This document shows, in pieces, positions 27,124-39,053 of a stretch of DNA of 64,000 bases. Each line of letters begins with the position of its first letter. The stretch's first letter is position 1. The translations under genes and the position numbers were made by a program. Under the pieces are notes generated by a model. The model did no database searches and was not told the origin of the DNA. It saw only the letters and a list, made by a program, of their open reading frames with translations. The stretch covers positions 225,887,035 to 225,951,034 of the forward strand of contig OX352772.1 in NCBI GenBank assembly GCA_947095535.1. The letters run 5' to 3'. Source of the DNA: Poecilobothrus nobilitatus. Lineage: Eukaryota; Arthropoda; Insecta; Diptera; Dolichopodidae.

Positions 27124-27730
27124 AACATTGACATAATTTATTTCTAAATGACATAATTTATTAACAATAATATTTCCTTTGTTTTTGTTTTTTTTTTTTT
27201 TTTTTTACATAATTAACTAACTATAAACTCAAAGTAATAAAAATTTAGCATAAGTATTATGTGATAAAAAGAAGAAAACAAAAAACAAAAACCATATTAA
27301 AAGCATTGACTCATTTTACATACATAAAATAAAAATAACTTTTGTCTTTATTGTACCTATCATAATTAATTTAATTTTAACGAAGTACAAAAAATTTATT
27401 GTATCATCTTACATCTTTTTTTTTAATAGTAAGACTAAGCTAAAGGCATAACTTAGCTTCTTTATATTGCTCTGAATGATTCATAATTCATACATTATAA
27501 TTTTTAAATGTATTTAAAAAAAAAAAAAAAAATGTAAAAGAAGAAAAAAAAGAGAGAAAACAAAAGAAAAAACTAAAAATAAATTGTTAATTTTTTTGTA
27601 GTCTTAAGTCAGCAAAATAATGTACTTTTTTTTTTTGCATTGTATTGTGTAATATTAATTTTAAGTTTAACTTTAAGAATTTTTGTAACGACCTTGCTTT
27701 GGTTCTAAATAAATAAATAAATAAATAAAT
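27124..27730 (+). other. 3' UTR and AAAT tail of the non-LTR element, copy 2
   Basis: This repeats 20731-21336 with homopolymer-length differences and one C/T change (CTATAAACTCAAAG). It ends in AAATAAATAAAT abutting BEL integrase. Confidence 0.7.
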
Positions 27731-27732
27731 AT

Positions 27733-30340
27733 TCGCGCCCACAATTAGTGCCACAATCGCAATATAGAGCCGTGCATAGTTCGTGACGAGAACAAAATTT
27801 CCTATAGTGACATATGCTGACATATCTCTAACCAGTTCCAGGTGAATAGCCTTCATCGACATACACACAAAAAGTGCTACATATGATTTGTATCGTTTGG
27901 CTCCTCTTCCTTTGTGGGTTTTCATCTCGAACGGGCCACAATAATATAAACCTGAATGAAGAAATGATTCCGCCATTTGCACTCGTATTCTTGGTAGAAA
28001 TGCACTCGTAATGTGTCTTAATAACTCACTCGTAATAACTCTTATTAATTATTGAATTTCCGAATTTCCGCCCTTTGTTTAACAGAATCCATTTATGTTT
28101 GTGACACCGAATAGCATTCCGAGCATTATTAATTCAAAATTGCTTTCTTAAAATGGACATCATCAATTGTGCTCTACCGTCTAGACATTCTTTATGAGTT
28201 TTCTCGATCAATAATTTTGCGAAGATATCCATATCGCATAAAATAATCGGATGTTTCTCTGAGTACGAAAGTACTGAATATTTAAGGCACTCACCCACTC
28301 GTAAGATACCTTCTTGATCTAATACAGGAATTAATTTTGTACTCCTTTTAAAATTATTGTTATTTTTTCTGTATAAAGTGATTTCCGTTGGAAATCTTAG
28401 ATTTTTTTTCCATATGACTTTAGATAATTACTCTCTCTTTCGTGTTTGCTTTTAAACTTGCAATTTGACATAAATGGATAACAGTATGTAAGCAGGCGAA
28501 GCAATTTCGTGAATGATGAAGATTTTTTCTCGATTATGTCGTTGGTAATTGCTGGTAATGCAAGGTTCACCTGAATTTTTCTTTGTTCCAGACTTGTATT
28601 AGTTTCTTTCTTATTTGGCCAATGTTTCTCCGACTTCTTTAGCCAATCTGGATCTTGCCACCATAAGTGGTGTTTTCCAAGTTCAGATGGACATAACCCT
28701 CTTGAACCGACTTTTGCAGGGTTTTGTTTTGTCGGTACATGATTCCAGATATTTTACCCTCCTGTGATCATGTACATGTGAGACTCTGATGGCAACGAAG
28801 GTTGTCCATTTGGTGGGATGATTTTCTAACCATGCGAGCACAATTTCGGAATATGTCCATCCATATAATTTTATCGGCTTTGATATGTGTAGAAGTTTAT
28901 TTAAAGTATATTTTAATAGTTTTGATCCTAACACCACAGTGCATAATTCAAGCCGCGGCAACAATATTGTCTTTATTGGTGCAACCTTTGTCTTGGAAAC
29001 TACAATAGATGTTGATTTTATGCCATTAATATTCGTAATACATTTGTACACGACCGCTTCTTACGACTTTGTGAATGCGTCTGAAAAGATATGTAATTGT
29101 GTCATTGACATGTAATCATGTCAGTAGCTGTGTCATTTCAGAATATCTGTTCCATATTTCAATGGAAATTTTTAAAATTTTTGCTAAATTTTGGAAGTAT
29201 TTAATCCAATCCCTTTCCAATTCAGGTATTACTTCATCATCCCATTGTAATTCTGATAGCCATAACCTTTGCATAATGAACTTAGCCGATATGATAATTG
29301 ATGTTAACCATCCCATAGGATCAAATAACCTTGCAATATGAGATAATATGGTTCTTTCCGTCCATGTTACAGAAGCTTCCTCAAAATTTATAAGATAACC
29401 ACAAAAATCGTTCTTTGCATTCCAACGGGTACCTAGGGTTTCAATCGTCTCTGCGTCATTACTTTGATCTGAAAGTAACTTTTCGCAATGTGCTCTTGGT
29501 ATGATTGTAGTAATTGATCACTATTTGACATCCATTTACGTAACGAGAATCCTGTCGTTAAAGCAATTCGATACTTCCGCCATCTGATTAGTATTGTCAA
29601 TAACTCATCTTGAATCTTTGATCCCTTTAGTAGCATGTCATTGAACGACTTTCCACTTCTTGTCGCTGTACACACTTCGAACACTATTCGTAGTTTCGTT
29701 GCGGTATTTGTCTTTTTGATAACCCCATGGTGGGGCAGATAACTGGTTTTGTATTGTATTGCCATCTGGCACACTATTTTGAAGGAGTTCTTCTGAATCA
29801 ACTAGATTCATGTGCCCCAAAGTAATGTATTCATTGATACATTTAACAAATTCTGATTTTAAGTTCTTATTTTTTTTCAATCGGTTTTCAAGTTGGTATA
29901 AAGTTTGTAGTGCTATGTTTCTATGTTTTTAATTTTTTTTGTAGTCGTAAAAACTCATTGGGTGTTGTTGTTCTAAAGGGTAGCTCAACTTCAAAATTAC
30001 CATCTGCACGCATCTACATCTACATTGTTGTTTCAATATATATTTTCTCACATAGCTTTTCTTTTTATGTTTGCAAAGCAGTGTTTTGGAATTCTTCCAC
30101 CTCCCAAAAAGATTTTAGCTGATTTTTTAGGCTCATATGACAGATGAAAATTGCTTATGGTCACATGTTGTGGTGCGGATTCACGAATCTCACCTAAGAT
30201 CCAACCAAATATTGTTTGCTGTGCGATTGGCATTCCTGGATCTGCTTTTATCGAGCCTTCAAGCAGAGTTTGATTGAACACGTCAGCACTTTCTTTTCCG
30301 CTTGTGACAAAAATTTTTGGCATCTTCTTATATAATGGTT
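27733..30340 (-). pseudogene. BEL/Pao pol (protease end, RT, RNase H, integrase start), copy 2
   Basis: On the minus strand, from high to low, are the retropepsin-like region end with NQTLLEGSIKADPGMP and QQTIFGWILGE (about 30200-30290), a linker with ELPFRTTTPNEFLRLQ, and RT start with YLPHHGVIKKTNTATKLRIV and GKSFNDMLLKG (about 29620-29740). Next is RNase H with TKVAPIKTILLPRLELCTVVLGSKLL (in parts, about 28930-29000), then the integrase N-terminus as in copy 1. Below 29242 it is the duplicated unit. RT palm sequence between about 29240 and 29430 is poorly conserved and I could not place a YVDD box. Multiple frameshifts are present; not functional. Confidence 0.75.
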
Positions 30341-30938
30341 GTCATTACGCAACAAGCATGTAGCATTTGTTTGCAAATTAAAATTGTTGATCGTTTGTTT
30401 CGATTTGTATTATTTGTAATTTTGAAATCTCTTTTTGCTAACCCTCTTCAACCTGATACCCTGTGCACTTTCTTTCGAAACCGCTTTATTATATTATAAT
30501 GAATACTGATACAATTGTTAACTTTATATATCTTATACATATATTTTTTTTTTTATAAAAGTCTTATTCTGTGAAAGAATAGAGATCCGAACAAGAAGTC
30601 AAACATTTTTTTTGTTAATAAATTTTAATTGTTACTATTGTAATTGTACCCTTTTGCTTAATTTATTTTGTCTAATATGTATATTTTTTTCTAAGAAATC
30701 TTATTCTGTGGAACAATAGAGGTAACACACAATTTTTTTGGTTAATATATTTTAGTTGTTAATACACTATTTTAATTGTACCGTTTTGTTTAATTGATTT
30801 TGTCTAATATATATTTTTTTTTTTCAAGAAATCTTATTCTTTTTGTTTAATTTATTTTGTCTAATACATATATTTTTTAAAAAGAAAAAACAAATCTTAT
30901 TCTATGGAAAAATAGAGATCACACACAATTTTTTCTTT
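30341..30938 (-). repeat. BEL leader with tandem hairpin repeats; gag absent
   Basis: Between the primer site and the protease there is no gag. Instead 30545-30935 holds about four imperfect copies (near 30563, 30699, 30832, 30894) of a unit of about 130 bases. Each unit contains TCTTATTCTGTGGAA and AGAATAGAG-like pairs able to form short stems, then TTTAATTNATTTTGTCTAAT. The third unit is shortened. Confidence 0.6.
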
Positions 30939-30960
30939 TTTAAATCCGGCTCGAAGATCA
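30939..30960 (-). promoter_or_regulatory. Primer-binding site, tRNA-Tyr-like
   Basis: The plus strand reads TTTAAATCCGGCTCGAAGATCA, which resembles the 3' end of tRNA-Tyr (TTCAAATCCGGCTCGAAGGACCA from memory). Because the BEL element is on the minus strand, this is the expected orientation for its primer site. It lies 3 bases from the putative LTR at 30964. Confidence 0.65.
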
Positions 30961-30963
30961 AAA

Positions 30964-31819
30964 TGTTAGCTCGGAATCTAACTTTTTATAATTTTCTTTT
31001 CTAGATTTAGTTAATTAAACACACTGATTTTTAATTCACAATATCCTTTGTCTTTATTAATTCGCTATAATATATGTATATACTCTATCGGACGCTAATT
31101 AACAATTGATTTTTATTTCATCAAAATTCTAAAATTAAAACTAATTAAAAATGCATTTAAATCATTTAATAACTATAACCGTTTCAGGTCAACGACTTTC
31201 TTTAAATATAATAAGTACATAATAAAATGAATAATTTTACCTTCCAACATATGTTTTAATATTTTAAGTTTTACATAGTATTTTAGTTTCAAATTCAAGT
31301 TTACAGAAATAATTAACATTAGATTTTATATATTTATGATCAGAGGACAGATCTATCTATTAGATCTTAACATAATTTTAATTTTAATAATTACTTCTTA
31401 ATTCATTTTCAATTCTTAATAAGTGAAACAATACAAAATGAAATATTATTAAACGAAATAAAAACCAATTGAATTGACATTTGACAATTGGACAATTTAT
31501 AATATTATTAGAATACTCAGGCGGACATATTGAAAATGTTGTAAAGAAAGGTTTACAATATTTTTAAATTAATAAAAATAAATATTATTTAATGTTGTGT
31601 CGTGGATGCTGCTCATGGATGCTGACTAGAGGAACCTAACGAGACTGGAGCTGGTGAAGAGACCGCTGCTCTGGCTTCAGATAAATATACATTAAACTTA
31701 TTAATAAAAATGATCCTTTGTGTTTTGTTTTCTCTAATTTTAGTTGATTGGATGGAAGTCGTCAGGTTCAGGATTGAACAATGTTTGTATAAATTATTGT
31801 ATTTTATTACGTACTAACA
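30964..31819 (-). repeat. Putative BEL 5' LTR
   Basis: The span starts TGTTAG and ends CTAACA, an inverted pair as expected for LTR ends, and abuts the primer site. The length of 856 bases is plausible. No second copy was found in the window, so the outer end (31819) is a guess from the inverted ends alone. Confidence 0.45.
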
Positions 31820-32499
31820 AAAAGGTTAACAATCTTAGTTTCACAATCTTTAAATTTTATTACATTATTAGGATTTATGGTTAATTCCTGACTGATACAA
31901 TTTTCTTTTAATTTGGTTAAAAGCAAACTTTGCGTATACTTTAATTTAGATACATTGTCCGATCTTCTTAAAATTTTACTGATAGATACCATGGATCACG
32001 TGATGAAATGTTATATGAGTCCAACTCAGCAATATAGACAATGAGGGATTCAAAAAGCCCTTTGAACTTACTTAAGAGACCGTAGTACCTACATCTGTGG
32101 AACTACCGCCCTCTACCAAGGCGGCCCCTGCCAAACGAAAGCCCTGATAATTCGTCTTCCACAAACGTGTATAGCGTTATAAGGTATTCAACGGTTTCGG
32201 TACAGAGTGTTTAAAAAAAATTTTTTTTAAAATTATAGTTTTTATTAAATTTGAAAAGAAATACCAAAATAAAGGTACATGTTTTTATGACGTCATTAGC
32301 TTATCTTTTTCCTCCCCTTTTCTAAAATGGTTCTAAACACTGCTTTACCTAGTATAGTTTTACAGTTATTAAAACAAATACCATGACACATGAAAATTTT
32401 ATATAAAGCTATATGAAAATGCCATTTTAAATAATGAAATTACTACTATTGAAATTCCCCTTACTTTTTTAATTGTTTTGCTGTTGAAATAGCTATGTA
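31820..32499. other. No gene recognised
   Basis: AT-rich sequence holds a moderately GC-richer stretch at 32040-32200 (CCGCCCTCTACCAAGGCGG), itself a short inverted repeat. I see no coding motif on either strand. Confidence 0.4.
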
Positions 32500-32850
32500 T
32501 GTTTCTAAAAAATATAATTAGAAGGGATTTTAGGATTCATTACATACTCAGGGTTATACGACTTTTACAAAATATGAATATATGTATGTAAATTCGAGAT
32601 TCTAAATTAGGAAGGATTTCAGAGTTTGTTCCAGAAGTTATCCGAGTTTGTTATCAGAATTTCAATAATTTTTTAGCGTGAATTTGAGGGCAGCAGTCTG
32701 CACTTTTTAAGGTATTTTGTTATTGAAATATGTATGTCAAAAAATGATTAGGAGAGATTTTATAGTTGGTAACAAAAACAGGATAATACGTTATTTCCAA
32801 GATATGTATATAGCGAGATTCTGATTAAAAATATTTTAACTCAACATTTA
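32500..32850. repeat. Degenerate satellite, block 1
   Basis: It contains about three to four diverged units of 80-120 bases built on GAGATTCTGAATTAGAAGGG, ATTTTAGAGTTGGTTAC and TTTCCAAAATATGTATATATG. The same units occur at 39001-39050, 40352-40392 and 47093-47430, so the later insertions split one array. Confidence 0.5.
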
Positions 32851-33278
32851 ATAATTTTTGGAAAAAGCAAATATAATCACTTTGTTTTTTATAAATTAAT
32901 TTCATATTTACATAATATATATAAATTTATAATATATTAATATTAATATTTATCCAGAAAAATGATGTGTAACAAACGCATTCAATTTAAGTGTTGCGTT
33001 GGATGTGTACTTTAATAAAAAAATAAAATATCCATAGATATATCTATACAGTATAGATATAATTTCTAATTGGAAATATTTTTATTTTTTCAATCTATTG
33101 TACATTACGTACGGGCGACGGTAAAGGGAAAGAAAAAACTCAATAAAAAAAACAAAAGAAAGAAAAAAAAATTATTTTTTCATTCAGTCATTTTCTTCGA
33201 ATTGTTTTTTTTCTTAAAAATTGATTTCATTTTGTATTGACATATGTACATACATACCCATATGCTTATTTCTTAATT
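32851..33278. other. AT-rich spacer, no gene seen
   Basis: There are A/T runs and TATA-like repeats (32925-32950, 33035-33065). Nothing coding. It ends at the left target duplication of the Jockey element. Confidence 0.4.
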
Positions 33279-33343
33279 CTTAAATAATTTTAAAATGTCA
33301 TTTTATAGATTTTAATAAAGAAACAGACCAAACAAATATTTTA
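33279..33343. repeat. Left 65-bp target-site duplication of the Jockey element
   Basis: CTTAAATAATTTTAAAATGT... to AAATATTTTA matches 38728-38792 at 62 of 65 positions. It directly precedes the element 5' end. Confidence 0.8.
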
Positions 33344-33591
33344 ATGTTCTTAAATAAGAGTTCGCTCTGAGATTTCTATCGACATAGACGTACGTTTATG
33401 AAAATCAAAAAAAAATTAAATTAAAATTAAAATCATAAATTTCAAATAAAAAATTATTACTTATAAAAAAAAAATATTTTTTGTGTAGTAAATATATAAA
33501 AATAAAATAAATCAATTTTTTTGAAATACAAATAAAAAAAAAGAATAAAATACTTTAAATAAATTGTGGTTTTTCAAATAGGGATTGCAAA

Positions 33592-34845
33592 ATGCAACCC
33601 GAAAAAAATGCAAATGACAATGTAAAAGAAACTATTAATAAAAGTTTGGATAAGTTAATAAAAGACAACAACAACATGTCGGAAAGTAAAATTTTAAAAT
33701 CATTAAGAACCGAAAATAACAAACTTAAATTAAAATTAGCAAGCCTTGAGAAACAGATCGAAAATCTATTAAAATCTAATGATGAAGTAAAAAATAATTT
33801 AAAAAATAAAGAAACTGAACACGTGTATCTAGCAGTAAAAAAATTTTGCAAACAACATCACAAGCACAACAACAAATAACCCAAGCACAATAACCCAAAA
33901 CGATCGCGTCATACAAAATAATAAAAAATGAAAAATTGAAAATAACAAAAACAACAACAATAATAAAGAAAATAATAAAAGCAATAACAATAATAAAGAA
34001 AATAACAAAATCAACAATAGTGAAGAGGGTGAATTTATTAAATTTATGCAAGTGTTATCACAAAAAAATTTAGAAAAAAAAACAAAAATAATAATAAAAA
34101 GAAACAAGAAGATAACCAAAATTCTAATAATATCCAAAAAAATTATTTAATTAATAACAATAATCAAAGTGATAATATAAATGAAAACAACAACAATAAT
34201 ACACAAATAAAAAAAAATTAAAAGTAAAAAATGCCACCAATTAATGTTTATAACACTGAAATCGAATATCTAAAAAAAATTATTAAAATTAAAACAGGTG
34301 ATTTTTTAACAAAAAAAATTAATCCCACACAGTAATCTACACTGATAAGTTGAATAGCTACAACACAATTATTGAAATATTAAAAAACGCAAACACTAAT
34401 TATTTTTCTTTTACACCTAAAGTAGAAAAAAAATAACCTTATTATTAAAAGGACTTGATAGTAGCTACGAAGAAAATGAAGTGCTTGAACTTTTAAAAGA
34501 TCATAATAATGAAAAAATTAACTTTTTATCTGCAAGCAGATTAAAAACAAAGAGAGCAACTGAAAACAGTTTCATCCTCTCACATTTTATCGTACAAACA
34601 TCAGCTAACTCATCAATAAACGAAATTAAAAACATTAAAGCATTAGACAACACAATAATCTATTGGGAGAATTTAAGAAGTACAATAACAGAAAAAGATG
34701 GGAGAGACATGTTTACTTGTATTCTTTATAAGCAAAAAGGGCATCCAGCATCGTACAGAAATTGCCCAGTGTACAAAGAAAAAGAAAAAAAAAGAGAAGA
34801 AGAAAAAAAGATGACAAAAGAAAAAATAGGAATAATATGTATATA
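33592..34845 (+). pseudogene. Jockey ORF1 (gag-like), broken
   Basis: The ATG at 33592 opens a frame starting MQPEKNAND. Residues about 25-85 are a heptad-like helical stretch (SLDKLIKD, LRTENNKLKLKLASLEKQIENLL), a likely coiled coil. After several shifts an Asn/Lys-rich linker leads to MPPINVYNTEIEYLKKII (34230) and then to GLDSSYEENEVLELL (about 34450). The frame 34481-34845 ends with a damaged knuckle: CILYKQKGHPASYRNCP fits the CX2CX3-4HX4C form of insect Jockey gag but has Tyr in place of the second Cys. It would bind element RNA. There are at least three frame breaks and a stop. Confidence 0.7.
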
Positions 34846-35104
34846 ACTTTACTAATCCTAGCGTATGTATAATAATTTTACTAATCCTAATCATTTGCAA
34901 ATATATTAGGTAATACTAACCAAAACAATAATAATGCAACAATAGTAACAATGTTAACAATAATCACAATATTTTAGAAGAATTAAATTAAAATATGAGT
35001 TTAATTTTTAAAAAAATTAACACAATAGAAGCAAATATTAATAAAAATTCAAATGACATTTAATATTTATACGAAATGTTTAATGTGCCTAATAATTTCT
35101 AATT

Positions 35105-38100
35105 ATGTCACTCACAATAAACATTAATTTAGAAATAATTGCAATTAATGTTACTTCTCTAGTCTCATACAATAAATGCAATTCGTATTATGCATTTCGT
35201 AGAAACAACAAAGGCACATATAATATAGTGTTATAACCATTTACTTGAAAACAAACATTATTTTCAAGTAAATGGTTATAAATATTTTTTCAAAAAAATG
35301 GTTATAACACTATACGTCAAGATCGTAATAACCAAGGAAATAGTACAGCAATTTGTATAAAAAATAATATACAATACAACCAAATCAGAAATAAAATTTG
35401 TGACACTTTCCAATGTATAGAAGTATGTGTTCTAAAATAAAATCTAAAAAATTCAAAAAAAATATTTATTATTTCAATCTATGCTTCCCAAACTAAAACA
35501 AATTTGAGGAAGAGTTGCAAAAACTATTTGAGATACTAGATCTGGCTAATAAAAATCATTATTACGTAATAGCCAGGGATTTCAATGCAAAACACATCTC
35601 TTGGCAAAAGAATAATAATAACAGCCGTGGCGTTGACCTGTATAAATGGTTGGGATACAACAAAATACCATATAAATGTAATTTGTTAATACCAGATCAA
35701 CCAACATATCCGAGGTGCAGTTCTTACTTAGATCTAGCTATAATAGACATAAGAATAGAATCTGCACATGATAGATTATTGACATTGCCGTATGATAGTG
35801 ACCACAAAGCCATATATGCAAATTTGTCGGTACCAAGCAAAACTATGAATACCGAAAATCAAACAGCATCCAGAAAAAAATATTTATTCCATAAAACCAA
35901 CTGGAACAAATTTAAAAGAAAGCTGGATTACAATTTCAACAAAGAGTACCAAACTCAAAATGACCACATAACAAGCACGAATAACATCACAATTGACAAA
36001 GTAGACCTACATTTAAATAATATTAATAAAATTATAACACAGACAATGAACGAAACAATACCAATAGCCTGGAATTTTAATAAAATGAACAAATTCTCTT
36101 CCACCAAACTCAATCATTTTCTAAAATACAAAAGTAAACTTTTAACTGACTTACATAAAATACACAAAAGAAACTTAACCTTTACACCACAAGAACTTAC
36201 CTTGCTTAAAAGCTTTTTGAACAACATAAATAAGCTCATCAAACAAGAAATAAATATAGAAGTAAATAAATATTGGTATAATAGAATAAAAAATATTACC
36301 CCCAAAGACAATAGAAACATGTTCCCGGAAATTAATAAACATTTTAGACAAAGACCTGACAGAAATGTAAAACACCTACATATTGACCGCAACGACTCAC
36401 ATATCCTAATAAATAATAACATAGACTTTACAAAACTCGACAGATGCAAATAAATACATATTAACAAAAGAAGAGGGTATTTCAAAAATATTTGGTACAT
36501 GTCTAGAAAGAAGCCATAATGTTACATTACCAAATAACAGCAACTTTCATAACAGAGTACGTGACAAAATACAAAGCCTAAGACTTTCAAGTACAGTGCA
36601 GAAGCAAAACAATGTTTAATTATTCACATTCGACAATGTAAACACAGCTTCCAATACATTAAACAACAACAATTACTTTACAAACTTTGACGAATTACAA
36701 CTAAAACTAAAAAACCTAAAAAACAAAACATCTGCGGGCATAGATGGAATACTAAATGTGGTTTTAAGAAACTTAACAGTTAAAGTCATAGAAAACTATG
36801 TTATTTTATTTAATAATTCATTAAACTATTGCTATTTTCCTAAAATATGGAAAATAGCTAAAGTTGTAATGATAAAAAAACCGGGTAAAGAACCTACAAA
36901 TCAAAATAATTATAGAACAATCAGCCTACTGCCAAATATCAGTAAGCTGTACGAAACTATAATTATTGATAAAATAATAAAATTCGTAAGCGATAACCAG
37001 CTGCTACTTGAAAATCAATTTGGGTTCAGACACAAACATAGCACTGGAGATGCTATTAATAGATTGACATCTGATATATGCTGGTACATAAACAAAAAAG
37101 AAGCAATAGGCGCATGTCTTATTGACTTAGAAAAAGCCTTCAATAGTGTCTGGATTGATGGTTTACTTTATAAACTAATAAAGTACAAATTCCCAAATAA
37201 CATAACAAAATTAGTGATGGATATGATACCCGATAATCATTTTATAATACCCAATAACTGAAATATGGACCACAAATTTGTAATTAGCAACGGTTTACAG
37301 CAAGGCACGGTAAACTCCCCGATACTATTCTCAATCTATTTAACGGAATTGTTAAATTTACTTGGGAGTTTTAAAGGGGCCAATTACTCGATTACATTTG
37401 CTGATGACGTGATAATTTATTCCGCCTGTAAAACAATAGCGGAAATAACAATTAACGTTCAGAAACAATTCAACCTTATCACTGATTATTGTAAGGTATG
37501 GTTACTCAAAATGAACGTAGATAAATGTGAAGCAATATTATATCGTAATACTGTTGATAAAACCATTTTCCAATATTAGAAAACATTGGAAAGATTTTAA
37601 AATAAAAGCTTTAAACTCCACCATAATTGACAGAAGAAAATCTGTCAAATATTTAGGTGTTGTATTAAATCAACATTTAAACTACATTGATAATGTTAAA
37701 AAAAATTTAGAAAAAGGGACAAAAGCATTCATGACGTCCAAAAAACTTTTCTATAATAAAATTATCAGTGAAAGAGTAAAAGTATAGCATACCAAACTCT
37801 AATTAGGCCTGTCATTTCATATGGTGGACCCATATGGTACAAAATAAATGCAAGCCTAATGGAGAAAATAAGAATATTTGAACGAAAATGCATAAGAGCC
37901 TGCGTAAATCTACATAGGATAGTAGAAACGGATTACAAGCATTTCTACTCCAATAAATAATTAGATTTGAGCAAAAATAATTAGATTTTTGCTTTTCTAC
38001 TAAGCAAAAATAATTAGATTTGATAATTTTTTTATAAAAAATATTCGTAATCATTTTAGCAGATCTCTCAATACAAACGAAAACAGTATAATATCCAAAA

Positions 38101-38366
38101 TTTATTACCATAATGAAGAATATATAAATAATAGTTTAAAGTCGGGTTTTATTGCTCCCGAACATTTTATTTACCTGGATTCTAAAGGGTATATTCAAAG
38201 CCACGAGCTTGTCCCTCTATTATATCACTATAATAGACGGGATACATGTAAGTGCATTGAATATGACCCAATCGACATTAAGGCTATTTCACTAAAGTAC
38301 GACATGTTTATTCCAGAAAAGGATGAACGAATTTCAAAAAGCCATTGGTGGTTAAACATTCCGTAA
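35105..38366 (+). pseudogene. Jockey ORF2 (endonuclease-RT), broken
   Basis: The ATG at 35105 begins with an endonuclease-like IIAINVTSLVSYNKC. Much of the early endonuclease is replaced by the hairpin sequence at 35224-35314. The later endonuclease is readable: RDFNAKHISW (about 35575), SYLDLAI, and DSDHKAIY (about 35795) with the catalytic Asp-His pair. RT has VVMIKKPGKEP (about 36867), YRTISLLPNISKLYE, FGFRHKHSTGDAI, CLIDLEKAFNSVW (about 37118), NGLQQGTVNSPILFSIYL and ITFADDVIIYSA with the catalytic FADD at 37397-37408. The C-terminal tail ends at 38366 (HWWLNIP). Stops or shifts occur near 35450, 36453, 37259, 37579, 37787 and 37960. Confidence 0.85.
35224..35314. other. Three-arm inverted repeat inside ORF2
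   Basis: Arm 35232-35251 (TATAACCATTTACTTGAAAA) is a perfect 20-base inverted match to 35261-35280 across a 9-base loop. The overlapping arm 35224-35242 (TATAGTGTTATAACCATTT) is a perfect 19-base inverted match to 35296-35314. Only one of the two hairpins can form at a time. Confidence 0.9.
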
Positions 38367-38727
38367 TTAATATAAAAAATTAGCCTAAAACTATAATATT
38401 AGAATAGGCGTAGGTTTTAAATTAGGTAGGTTTTAGGTTAGCATAATCTTAAGTTAGTATAAGGTTTTATTTATAATATTTAAATTAATTTTAGTTTTTA
38501 TTATAAATTATCCAAAATTAAATTCTATTAGAAAAAAGAAAAAAAAAAGAAATATATATAATAATAAAACAAATTAAATAAAGAAGAAAACTGAAACACT
38601 AAAATATAGTTTAAGGTTTTAGTTCTAAGTTCTGAAATAAATGTTAGTTTTGTAAGCTTTAGTAAAAATGCAACCAAAAATGATTAAAAAGAAAAATAAA
38701 AAAGTATATAAAAAGAAAAAAAAAAAT

Positions 38728-38792
38728 CTTAAATAATTTTAAAATGTCATTTTATAAATTCTAATAAAGAAACAGACCAAATAAATATTTTA
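38728..38792. repeat. Right 65-bp target-site duplication of the Jockey element
   Basis: It matches 33279-33343 with three mismatches and follows the A-rich 3' end directly. Confidence 0.8.
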
Positions 38793-39051
38793 TTACAGGA
38801 AGCAGGATAAATTGTATAGGTAATCTATTTGTTTTGATTTTTATTTTTTTTGTTAAAAAGATTTTTTTTAGAAGAATTGTTTTTTTAATTTTTTTTCTAA
38901 ATTTTATTATAATCAAAGTTGGTGACGTGTCTGACTTCTGACTACTGTCTCTTTGAAGTGAGTCAAAAGTTCCAATATTCCTTTTGTAATCATAATAATT
39001 AATAATGTAATACGAAATTAGATTTGCCCCTTTTTCCAGAATATGAATATA
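38793..39051. other. AT-rich spacer and satellite fragment
   Basis: Non-coding. From about 39001 it reads ACGAAATTAGATTTGCCCC and TTTTTCCAGAATATGAATAT, a satellite unit that resumes after the mariner at 40353. Confidence 0.45.
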
Positions 39052-39053
39052 TA

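Larger units (their letters stand above)
33344..38727 (+). mobile_element. Jockey-type non-LTR retrotransposon, full length, decayed
   Basis: The element of 5384 bases has a 5' UTR (33344-33591), ORF1, ORF2, a 3' UTR and an A-rich end (AAAAAGAAAAAAAAAAAT). It is bounded by a 65-base direct repeat, the right copy starting immediately after the A-rich tail, as expected for target-primed integration. Both ORFs are interrupted. The second Jockey-type ORF1 at 63464 is of the same general kind but not obviously the same family. Confidence 0.85.

Noticed and set aside
30939..30960. A tRNA-Tyr gene
   Set aside because: Only the 3' end resembles a tRNA and it sits at an LTR edge; it is a primer site. 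The same applies to 6852-6869 and 40538-40556.
31807..31992. A 61-codon minus-strand ORF beside the putative BEL LTR
   Set aside because: No motif, AT-driven composition, and no context supporting a gene.
33776..34137. Hydrophobic minus-strand ORFs (Leu/Phe-rich)
   Set aside because: They are complements of Asn/Lys-rich ORF1 sequence of the Jockey element.
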